Below, in pieces: positions 20,023 through 32,653 of a stretch of 42,500 nt of DNA. Source of the DNA: Tubiluchus corallicola (taxonomy: Eukaryota > Priapulida > Priapulimorpha > Priapulimorphida > Tubiluchidae); contig JAQGDQ010000575.1 of assembly GCA_030141605.1 (NCBI GenBank), positions 1 to 42,500 of the forward strand, given 5' to 3'. The notes under the pieces were generated by a model. It made no database searches and had not been told where the DNA came from. It saw nothing but the letters and a program-made list of their open reading frames with translations. The number at the start of each line of letters is the position of its first letter. Position 1 is the stretch's first letter. A program made the position numbers and the translations under genes.

Positions 20023-23000
20023 ATGGCTTCAAAACCCAGGTGGTTACCTTTGGAATCTAATCCCGATGTAAGCTTTTTCTTGTTTTTATCTGTAGTGTAA
20101 AATTAATAATATTATCATTTTATTTGGCAATAATGTCATGCTGTTTTAAGCCGCGCAATCAAGTTAGGTTTGTTACATATGTTTACTGGCTTGTCACTGT
20201 TTTGCTAATATAGTATTATTTTGTATTTTAACGTGTAAATATTTTTCCAGGTAATGAACAAGGTGAGCTCGCCATCTGATTATCAGAAGACATACTAAGG
20301 AAGCTGCAATCACCGATTTGATACTAAACTTTTCAACATTTTTTTAACATTACGGTGATATTTAACTAGTTTATTATATTACATTAGCTTTATTTACATA
20401 TAATGCGCTACATGTTACTTTTAGTTTGTCATTTGAGATTAAGAAAATGTGTCAACTGACTACAAGGTAGTTTCATTTACAAACGAAAATGCTTTTAATT
20501 GAAATGGTACAAACTTTAATTCACTAACAACATGTAAGTATTGTTGCTGTTAATGAATTTTCCTTTCGTATTTTAGTACGTAGCTAATCTTGGAGTCACA
20601 AACATTCCGGGAAAGTTCCAATTTGTCGATGTGTACGGCTTGGATCCAGACATACTAGCTACGGTTCCTCAACCAGTTATTGCTGTTCTTCTACTCTTTC
20701 CTTGTAACGACAAGGTGAACTCTGCTCCTAGTTTTACTGATTTATATATCCTGCCTCTTTCTGTATAACCAATTTTACTGATGTGGAAAGTAATCTTAGA
20801 TTATATTTGCTTAAAGTATAAGAAAACCCGTCATAAACATAAAGCTTAGAAAATTTGGCTTGAAACTTTATATCACTTACATACTGCCTTTTTACATACA
20901 GGACTTCAATCGGCAGCCACGCTGTATAAAACATGTAAATTTAAACTCCCGCGATGACCATTAGACGCAGCCATTTTGACGATAATACATTTGAAACAAG
21001 TTTAGATAACATTCTGTAAAGTTTGAAAAAATAATCAGAGCATTCGTAGTGCACATGTCACTAACTAAGTAAAATTTAAAGTTACTGTATCTTGTCAATA
21101 AGATAAAGAAAAGTTTCTGGTTAGTGAGTGGTGCACCCTGCAGGGTGAGTCAGTGACATTTTATCAATTGGTGAAAGCATTTTAAATAATTAATAATTAA
21201 TAATTTTCTTTTGTAGTTACATAAATCTCAAGCAGGTAAGCAAAATGATAAGTAAAATAATTTTGCATGGAAAGTTTTTTGGGACATAATTTAACATTGC
21301 CTTTCTTCCTGTCTTCAAGTGTTTGAAAGTTTAATTCAAGCAGTTTCTTGAGCTCTACCTGCGATAAATATATAAACATTTAAGCATACATCTTAAAGTA
21401 ATGCAAGCTAAAGGTGAAGGCATCTAGCATGTTAACCTTTTCTCTTATATGCAATTGCACGTGTCGAAGTGGAAGACTTACGTCTGTAACATTTGTAAGT
21501 TGTTTGTCACATTGAATCCCTTTGTTCACTTTTCCCGTGTAAGTAATTAACCGATTTAAATTACCTGATACTTTGCTGACTAATTCCTATTTTTTGCTAC
21601 GGCATAAAAAGGCCTACCTTATTGTTTTGTTGCAGCATGAAGCCTATGTCAAGCAGGAGGAAGCCAAGTTGAAAGGCTCTAAGCAGAAGCTAAGCGAAAG
21701 CCTGTACTTTAGCAAGCAGACAGTGGGCAACGCTTGCGGTACCGTCGCATTGTTGCACGTCCTACTCAACAACACGGAGAAACTGGCTCTGAAAGACGGC
21801 GGGAAACTGCAGAAGTTTCTGAATGCTACCAAGGGCATGAAGCCAGAAGAGAGAGCAAAGTATATGGAGACTGAAAAGGTAGATATCTCAATTTAACAGT
21901 GTTCTGTTGAAAAGCTATTTTCACTTTACTGAGTAAGTAAATGTTGCACGCTGCTTGAAACGTGGATCCACAGCTTCTGTAAGGCTCCCTAAGCATTAAC
22001 TGTTTTGACAGCTTACTGTTGTTTTCCATGATCCTCAGCATTCCAGACAGGGCACTTTTTTATATTCGGACAATAGAGTATCGTGGAGCATTGTTTTGCT
22101 TGTTCAGTTGTGAAAAGTGTGATGAAGAAATTTAGTGCACAATTGAAGATTTATTAGGTAATGTAACAGAAACACTGGCTAGACTAAAAGAATGAAGAAA
22201 GTAATGAGCATGAGGGAAAAAATGGTTTTTCAACCAGAAATATAGCATTGCTTTTTTTTAAAAAAAAACTTGCCTGCTCACTGTTAATTTGGGTTAGTAA
22301 CGGTTGAGCCTGTTTTTTGGTAACTAAGAAAACAGAATTGCCTCTGTTGGACTGTTGCCCTAACGTATTGGAACACTGCTATATTCTCTGTTTGGCAAAA
22401 ATTTACGAGCTCAAATTATTGAAATGAATCAATTCACAATTGGGAGTAGATTGCTTTATAATAAAGAATAAGGCAAATTGCCGTTGCCCATTTACCTTTA
22501 AGCAACAGTGTAAATTCAGCTTCATATTCGAGCATAAATCTACGTTTAATGTTTGATCCAACTTTAATTAAGGCTGTAAAACCATTTTTTAATTGCATGC
22601 GTTCTGTAGTTTTTATTAAAAAGTGTCTTGGCATATAGCAGTAAACTTCATTCGCATTTGAATTGTTTGTTAATTTTCTATATTTCATGATTTATTTTGC
22701 TTACAGGATATATCAACGGCTCATGAGGCAAGCGCTCACGAAGGTCAGACAGAGGTAACGTTGCATTGCTACTGGCCGTCTTAACAACGTTATAGATTTC
22801 TGAGCAAAGCAGTGCATGGTCTAGTTTTTTGCCAACACGAGAGCGAGCCCGACGACTACTTGCAGGGCTGTTTGGTGCTGACCAGGCATTGTTTTGGTTG
22901 ATAGTGTAGCGTGTTGCACTTTTAGTGCTTTTGACCGGAGAGTCATCACCTGATGATCCAGATGAGCTCATTTCAGGTCCTAAAGCAAACACCGGAATGT

Positions 23001-26000
23001 TCTCAAAGTGCTCTGTGGGGACGCGCATCTTTTTGGAACACTTCTTACAAGTGTTTCGTTTGCACAATTTACATTCATTTTTCCACTCACCAAACAAACT
23101 GAATTTAACCTTTCAGCATGTAAATGGTGGGTAATATTAAACATATATTTATTGTATTGGGACTTCCGACAAAATCACGGTTTAAACACTAAAAACGTGC
23201 TGTACAACAAAGATTGATCAACACAAACGTTTGGACAATTAATATGCACATTAAAAAACACATATGTAGATTAGCACGAGGCCCTCAGGCATTCGCTTAC
23301 CATGCCCATGCGCTAAGACAGCCTTGTATAGGCTGGTGTAGGACAAAACTTTTTCAACTGCATCGACTTCATCTATATGCAGAGATGAGAATTTTCCGCG
23401 GATACGCGAAATTCCAAGTTTTTGGAAGACCAGTAGTGCCATTTTTGTAAATCGCGTAAATTCGTTGTGAAAATTTTTACGGACCCAGTACATTATTTCA
23501 CAAGTTCACCGCTAGTTGGCGGGCCGTCACTTTGTTTACATCACGTACATCAGTGGAACCACGTGTATATCTCTATGTATAAAAATATAGAATCAATTCT
23601 GCGGAGTTATTTGAGTCAATTGCAGACAGTTTTTGTATACTTTTGCATAGGAGCGGCCAGTACTTAGGCGTTTTTGAGACAATTAGGTATCATGTATCCT
23701 TGATAGTTGGGTATTTTAAATTATGCATGAAACAAGGTAATTGGTATTTTAAGTCCACTTAGAGGCTCTCTGTGGTCACAAAATTGCAATTTGTTGCTGG
23801 CTGCAGCGGCCCCCAAACCCCCGGCCTGTTTCAGAGTTTTTTGCAATTTGTCATTTTCATCCCTGTATATAGAGAAATATCTTATTAAGCCGTCCTTTTC
23901 AAATTTGAATGTGATTGTGACTAATCTTTCTGTGTATTTGGTTTCTATATGTCAGTAAACGAGTTCGTGAACTTAGACGAGATAACTATAGAGCAACCAT
24001 ACATTTATTCGAACAAAAGAAAACACTGAATTAGTCGGGGGGGGGGGGATTTTTGTGGCTCTGTGACCTGGAGCCATAACTAGCAGCAAGTGTACTAGGA
24101 TGCCCAAAGTTCTTATCTGTAGGATGCACAATGAAATTGCAACCCTATGTCCCAGCTTGTTGAGTTACGTGGTATTGATTTTTTGTAGGCTGTTCAAAAA
24201 GTTGACTGGCACTTTGCGGCATTTGTTGAAAAGCAGGGAGATCTTTACGAGCTGGGTGAGTCTAATTAACTATATTTACTAACGATAACTAACTCAAGTG
24301 AACATGCAATGTTAGTTAGTACCGGTACGTTACACCTACACTCAAACTGGAGAAAGCTACATCTCGAAAAACATATTACGCAATACCCCAAAATTTGCTT
24401 CAAAATTTCCCACATCTTTTATGTTTGTGAAAGATGATGGCCACGGATATGGACTTCTGAAGTCGAATCTCATTCATGTCGGGGGTGTTTTCGAGCAATT
24501 CTTAACTTATACAGTACTTTCTGGCTACCCGTTCTTGGGTGTGCCCCACTTTAATTGAGTACCTGATCATGTACTAGATGAGGAAAGATATGTAGCCGAG
24601 CGATGGGTTAGCCATTAGCCACTTGTCTTCCTTGTGTGCCTAGGCCTAAAAATGGATGCCGTGTACAACTATCCCATTACTAAACCAATCAGGCATGAGG
24701 CCTTTCTTCTTCTTTTTCTTCTTCTTCTTCTTTATATTTGTTGTTATTAGGGCTGAGATGGTTAGGCTTTTAAACTGTTTAACCAACTGCTAACTGGTGT
24801 AACCATTTGGAAAACCACTAACCAGTTACTTAGCCAAGTTTTCTACGAATTTGGTTTAATGAAACCTTGTATCTTTTCTCAGTTGGCTTACGCAGTTAAG
24901 CAATGTCCCGCTTATATAAAATTGTACTATTTAAAATATTGTTTCAATTAATCTGCTTGCCTAAGAAGCATGTAAACGTAAATTGCAAAAAGCTTTTCAT
25001 TCGAGGATTACACTGTCTTGGATATTCTCGCTGGCGCATGCTAGATTTGAACTGCACCGCTTACTCGTGCAAGTCACGTGTATTTGATATTTTTTTATAT
25101 GTATGACATCATCGTGAACGGTTAACCGGTTAACCAGATTCAATTAATAACGGTTTTAACTAAAAAGCCTGCCCCTTTGAACTCTATTGTTATTACAGAA
25201 CTGCATTGTAAGATAAGGTGATATATATTTGTACGTTCATGTTAACGTGAATATTCTCCAAGTAAGGTATTGTTGCACTCTCTGTTTGTTATTTCATTCA
25301 AATTATCTCGTTCAGTCACAACCAGAAGAACTGATGAGATATTTTGAGACATTTTTTTCCTGAGCAAAGTTTGCAAGAGTTTTAATGAGGAAAAGTACTA
25401 TTAACTTGGGTTACGACATCGGAAAAATGAACACAAGAGTTTGAAATTTGGGATCTTGGAAACTCACATTTGTTGGGATATGTTTGGTGATGAAAATGTC
25501 GTCATAGGACTTTCACTTTTGATATTATCAAATGAGTATTTGACTCGTCTAGACTGTCATTGCAAAGTTTTCAGTGGCTTCATTTCTGCTAACAAGACTT
25601 TTTTCGTCAGTCAAACTGGATTGTATGCTGTTATATCTGTATACACAGGTATCTGCTGTACCTGTATATGTGACCCAACCAGACTGAGTTTGCTTGGTGA
25701 AATTATTCTCAGGGCGTGAAGTAATGTAGCACTTAGTACTGGCTTTTATCCTGGAATACATTTTTTCTTTTCTTTATGTAAAATCATAGGAATCAATCTA
25801 CCTAGAAAGGGTGCAGTCAATGGGTTATGTGTATTCATAATTTATTGACTATATATATATTGACTCGGAAGTGGTGCTGACAAGCCACTGGCATACTAGT
25901 GTCTAGTTTCTTACTGAATTACCCGTCTGCTGTGTTTGCCCGTCTTGGGGGCAGTTTCCTTTTATTTTAGAATTTCTGCTTGCCCAATGTTTGCAATAGA

Positions 26001-26023
26001 CAAGATGGGCACATGATGATGAC

Positions 26024-26058
<35 letters not shown>

Positions 26059-28826
26059 CTATATGTACACTGTACTATGTTTTTTAGAAAAGTTGTTTAA
26101 ACAATTCAGATTTATTTTATAATGGAAAAAAAACTACTTCAGTTGTTATTAATAATAATAATATTATTAATAATGATAACCTTTATTTAAGGTCAGCGTT
26201 AAGTTTTGATTAAATGGAATAATTGTGCAGCATTATTTTGCAGATATACAGCCAGCCTGATCTTTCACATATCTTAAGAGAAAAGTTCAGGTTTTTCCTG
26301 CTTGTTATGATCTTACTGTTGTGAATCTTATTTTACAGATGGCAGAAAGCAGTTTCCAATCAACCATGGCCCCTCCTCCAGTGCAACACTGCTTAAGGTT
26401 TGTTGTCATTGTCAAAATGTTTATTTTAGCTGTAGTATGAAGGACTGAAATTTTGACTCGCTTCTGCCTTACCTTGAGTGTTATTTGGAGCTGGTGAAAG
26501 TGTGAAAGTTCATTGTGAGCACTTCTTTGACAGTTGACACTTGCAAAAATCATGCAGTCTGTGAGGTAAGTTAAGCCTGGTCCTTTTGCCAGGCTGACTA
26601 AAGACAGCCACAAACAAAGCAACGAAACTTTGATTCCTTTCTTTGAAGGATATGACAAGATTTTACGAATAAAGAATTCACAACGTCAGCCAGTGATTTG
26701 ATTGTGCTCTGCACTCTGTAAAATGTGCCTGAGAGAAAGTTCGTAATTATTTTTTAATTTAGGTAACAACGAATTCGACTTTTTTCAAATAAAAATTCAA
26801 TATGGAGTATTATAAATGCAATAATGTTGTGTTAATCAATGTGGCTCGACTGGTTTTCTGAAAAGTGATGTTGTTAACTGCTATTCTGCCCACTAGATGG
26901 CGCAACGGCACTGAATATCTTGTAACAGATTTGTCCTATGGTGCAACAAGCATGGCTGATCATTAGTCAGAATTCACTTATTATAGTTGCCTTAACTAAA
27001 GTGGGCAACTATAGAATTATCGGTTCTGCCTGTCCGTCTGTCTGTCTGTCTGCCACCAGTTTTTCTCAGCTTTGGGGTAATCTAAGAAGTTGATACTTGG
27101 CATATGTGTAGGGTTTGGTTTAAACTCTGAACATATTTATTTTTGGATCAATCGGTGCACATTTCAATCTTTTGCAATCATTTGAAGATTCGCCTATAAC
27201 AAAGTTCTATATAATGTAATATGCTCATCGCTGCGTTGTACAGGATTGACAGCTGAATAATATATGATTCATTGGCAGGTTTCAAATCATAGCAATCACT
27301 AGTAAGTAAGTAAATAAGTAATTTTTTATTTTTCTCCATAAATTTACAATAATTTGACAATAAAATATACATAAATACAAACGAACATGGGAGAAAGGGT
27401 GGCGAAAAACCAAAGGTTAGCGAGTCAACCACCCTTCTCAGAAAGACAGTAAACAAAAAACGCTAATGACAGCAGAACACAACTATTAAAAAAAACAAAC
27501 GTCTATAAATACAAAAATCAAAAATACAACAACAGCAAAAAAACAAAAACCAAAAGCCAATCGTTCCTAAATATAGTCAAACTTTAAACATGATTATATA
27601 TGGTTTAAGACACAAAACACGAAAGAGAAAAGAGAGAAGAGTCTAATATAACATCTTAACATTACCCTAGCTCTGTTTTTTTGTGGACATTTATTATAAT
27701 GTTCTTAAGTTGATATGACAATCCTGTGTCAATGTAGAAAATACATTTTTAATTCAAATAAGTTTCGAGTATGTCTGCTTGATCCAACTTCAAATACATT
27801 ATCATTATGATGCTCTATTATGATGGTGACTGTACAGAGATATTAGTATAATTTTAAATTAAATCTACAGTCAGTGTCAATGCAGAAGAGTCTTTTGTAG
27901 TAGTCTCCACGTATGTTGATGTCATCAGAGCAACTGTGCCTCTCTACTTAGGTCTAGTTGATGAACACAGTCCACAAAAACTTTTGGTATTTTTCAAAAA
28001 ATATCCAAAAAAAGTAAATTGTGTCTTTGTCGTTGTTTATTTTAAAATTAAACGGCCGTTTGAATGGATGGTCTAATATAATGTATATTTCAGTTCGTGG
28101 TAGCTGTAAAGTCTGTAATATTTTGATGGCCCTTCATATGTTCATCTGAGGTACCTAATTATGTCCGTTAGTTTAGTAATTCCACTTATGTAAGTTGTTT
28201 GCTGACAAGGAATGCCTTGGAAAAGAAACTGTGAAAAAAGAGATTGTTGCCTTTTGGCATGATTGGAAACATTGATGATGCGTTTGTCATAAAGGGTTGA
28301 GGTTGCTGTGTAACAAAACCTTAGTGGCTCAGTTGGCAAGAGTGTTTGGGTTATGAGTAGGAGGCCGCAGGTTCAAATCCTGCTAAATCAATGAAATTTT
28401 TTTTGTTGACCCTTTGTGCTGCTTTTCAGAAGTAAGCAAACTCATCTAAATTCAAACCAAAAATCAGTGTAGTTTGTGTGTGTGTGTTTGGAAAATTATG
28501 ATTACATCACTAAGACATTGATTAGAAGAAAACATTTTTGTCTGAACGTCAGATGTACATATACGTAAGCAAGTTTATTCTTCGTCTTTTTTACATGTGT
28601 TCGCATGTGGTATGGTGGTAAAGTTTTTGATTAGGTATCATCGAATTACGTTTTTCCAAAGGCAAATTTCTTATATATAGCTGTAAACAATGCCAGTGAC
28701 TGTTTATGATTTAGGCTACAGATAGAAAATGAGATTTAAGTCCAGACAAGCAGAATTCTTGCATGTGATAGAAGATATTTATTGATGCTTTGTTGAAAGC
28801 AGTGAAATTGTAGTTTTATGTGTGTG

Positions 28827-28858
<32 letters not shown>

Positions 28859-31800
28859 TGCGTGCATGCGTGCGTGTATATATATAGAAATCTTTATTGT
28901 AAAAATTATACACTAGTACAGTGTAAAAGAAATTACATCACGTATAAAATCAGTGTATAATCAGTCAGTGACAGACTGATGTGACCAATTGTGTGAGTTG
29001 CTGTAAGTTAAACATCATAAGAATAAAAACATTAAAATACTATATTACATATCTACAAATTTGTATACATGATATCATGATGGTGACTTATAAAATATGC
29101 TGAATTTTAATATTTTTTGATACTTTTTGCTACTTTTTTTTGCCATGTAAGTTTCCGTACGAGTCGTATATTTTTATAGTATAAACACTTATATTATGAT
29201 GAATTTATGAGTCTAGAGCATTTTTTATATTCTCCAATTATTGATCAATTCTACTTTATCGTTTTTAGATAAGGGTCTTTTGTGAGTTAGTAGTTTGTTT
29301 TTTAGTTCTGTTTTAGATGTTTTTAATCCGTCTTTTGATTTTATACTTAAGGTAGCTGAGTTCCATAAGTTGATTGCTTGTTTTGCTTACTGAATTGTAT
29401 CCATATGTGTTTTTTGTAAGTAACTGTTTTAGATTATAGGTGTGTTCGTTTTTATGTTTATCAGGTATAGTTAACAGGGTTTGACTCCAAATCAGACCAA
29501 ACCAATCTGGTAATACGATTTTACAGTATGTGGAGTCGTTAATGGCATATTATTAGTAACTGGAAAGGGTTGACAGTTTGCAGTGTCATCAGTTTTTGTC
29601 ACTGACCATTTGTAAGTTAATAAGCCTTGGAGATATTTATGAAACAAACACCAAATTTTACTTGCTGAGCTCATATTAATGTTTTAGGTGTGACGTAGAG
29701 CAATTAACAGATGTTTTGATATTGCTTCTTTCGTACTCTATGCCATTGGCTATAGTAAAATTAATTCATCGCATGATTCATATGGTTGGATTTTCCGTAA
29801 GAGGTGAAGTTGTGTTATGGGAGCAGATGCTACAGAGAAGAGATGGAAATTTAGCTGGAGTTTCATAGAAAAGTACATTTGATATTCTCCTCTGTAACTT
29901 TCCGGTTTTTGTTTTCGTTTCATTTCCTCCCCGAGGAATTATCCCGGCGATGTTGCATGCCCCAGTTCCGGAAATCCTGAAACAGGAGCCGAATATGGCA
30001 GTATCTTTGGATTGTTGCAAGGATTGTATGATTTCTGATTTTGTGACTCGCTGCAGATGCATAGTTTCCACTTTTCCTTTATTGTTGAAAGAAATTGCAA
30101 TAATATCTGAGTCATAGAACCATTTTCTGTTGTCCTAATGTGGGTCGATACATAATTTTGGGGTAAGGGAATATTGACTTCCCCGTGACTTTATCAGCCG
30201 TACTGACTTTGGGAGAATGTATCCCAAGTTTCTAATGTGGTCCCTTTATAAAGACTTATCATTGATATTCAAAGATTCCGGTGTTGCCACAAGCACTCAT
30301 CTTTGACAGGCTTGAGTGTTGTAATCTTGTGGGATTGTCTGCATGAAAATACATGGGCATATACTAGCAATACAGGAAGACTCTACTAGTTGCTTAGTAC
30401 CGTGTGTTGTTTCCATTAACCCACCAACTTTTTATTGATATGCCTCTTCTGGCTCCCCCTATCAGCAGCTGTTGTCGTCTGGTTTTGTCTATAGTAAAAC
30501 TTCTACAGATGCTGAGCCTCACACACAGGTGTTTGGGGTAACATAAGCCTCACGATGAGTTGTATACTAAGCAGATGTGGCCAGATTTCTTTTGCTTTTA
30601 GGAGCCTTTCTGTCGTTCCTAGAATTTGCCAACCAAATTGAAACTGCCCAGCAACATTGAAAGCATCAATACCTAATTTACTGATAGTTGACATCCATGG
30701 TTTTATGCAAAGCTTTGCTTTACACTTGTGGGAAAAATAAAATGAATGTCGGGGAAATCTGTTGACAAAAGTTAGGTGACACACTTGCAAAAGTTGGAAG
30801 TGTGTCAGCTCATTGAGCTTCCACTCAAGGTTTGAGTTGTGACAATAACCCAACGTTTAATCAGTCTGTTGCTGTGATATTTAGGTTTGGATTCCTAAAG
30901 CCAGGTTCTCACTCTTACGATATGGCTTAGTTTTTGATTTGTTAATTATACATTTGCACTATTGGTATCTAAATTCATAAGAATATTTCATTTTTAACTC
31001 CTTCTCCCCGTCCTGTAATCTAGGCCCTAGGATCCTCTCATGCGAGTTGCACTTGAAATCGTGTGAGACCTCGATTCAACCTAATAGCAGACAAAGTGCA
31101 ACAGCAGCCAAGCCACTGATTCTTTTAAAGGATAACTATTTGTTTAATTTATTGATACCGTACCAAATATAGCAAACATTGTCTGCAATTTTATTTTAGT
31201 GAAGGAAATGCGTCTAAATGTTATCTTGTGTATTTTGAGCCTCTTAGTTTGAGATGAGGTGTGTAAATATATGGATGAATATGTAAAAGTTAAACAAAAT
31301 TAAAAGAAACTGCTTTTTTCTGTTTTCTTAGTCGTAGAAATGAGATATGAAACATAGATTTTAAATCTTAAAAACGCGAGATTTTTAATGAGACTTATTC
31401 GGGGTGGGGGTGGACAGCTTCTACTTAATCACCACTAGGGGTGGACGACATTAAAAAAGGTTGAAGACCACTGATCTAGGGTAACTGGTTTCTCTAGTGG
31501 TCTGTATTTTCAGTAGTTTGACTACCAGCCCTTTATACAAGATCATTATTAGTCTCTAAAATCTAATAGTCCACTGACAACTATAACGTAATTTTATAAG
31601 TTCTGTGCGTTATCGCTTATCTATGACTAAACGTTATGATCTATGACTAAAGGTTGTGTTAGCTCGTGTTACAGTGTTCACACGGACCGTTTCCGGGCGC
31701 TGACTTTCACAAATACTAGGCACCTCTTATCGCCTCCTACGCAGCGTATTTTTTTTTCTTGATGATGATTGAATTTCAGGCAGTTCGCAGGGCGGATCCA

Positions 31801-32574
31801 GGCATCCACACGTTTGAGCTCCCGTCCCCGTTTCATCGTTAAATTTAGTGGATCTTCTTAAACTAAACGATAGGAATGAAACTAATTTTGTTATAGGGTT
31901 GTAAAAAATTAAAATTTACAGATTTTCTGGCGTTGTGAGCAAATCATATGCTTGTGAGCTGACTGTTTTGTTCCGGCATTTTGTCTGAGATCTTGGATCC
32001 GCAAATTTCTACTATTATGAATGGATGAGCAAAGTTTGTATTCTAGATGGGGTTCCCGACGACGTGTACCGATTACGGACAACATGACACCCTAGATTCT
32101 TTCGAGATTTGTCTCGCGCATGTCTTAGAGTTAAATATTTTAATAAGAAATGACAAATTTCACCATTATGACTTACGTGTATGTCTTGTTACGTGTATGT
32201 ACAGAGGGCCTCGCTTTGTAATTTGTCAACAGAATGTGAACGTAAGTTAGTCTTAAGTGCAAAAAACATCGAAGCCTCTGCCGTGAACTTTGATTCCTCG
32301 AAGAGCACCACTATCAGAGGACATCCGTTATTCTACGAAGCGATTTAATCTAGTTGTTTGCTTTGTTGTCGCTAATACTGTCTATCTTAACGTCTACTTA
32401 ACGTCTTAGTTTTTAACTTTTGGTTCCCAAACACCGACAACTTGCTTGAGGCGTCTTTTTGCTACTGTTTCTCGTAAATCCATTTCTTTTGCCAGATCAC
32501 TGACTGCAATATCACTTGCTGCAAGGAAAATATTACATCCTATATCTACATCCTATAATATAATATCTACATCC

Positions 32575-32653
<79 letters not shown>

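Noticed and set aside
21197-21379. Minus frame with a GCAG/GTAGAG junction and [17 protein letters not shown]
   Set aside because: Looks helical, but spans the end of repeat X copy B and fits no exon of VAMP7 or UCHL3; no family recognised.
23251-23493. The whole 80-codon minus frame as one protein
   Set aside because: Only its middle resembles the Spir-box, and splice sites cut both sides of that part; the rest is intronic.
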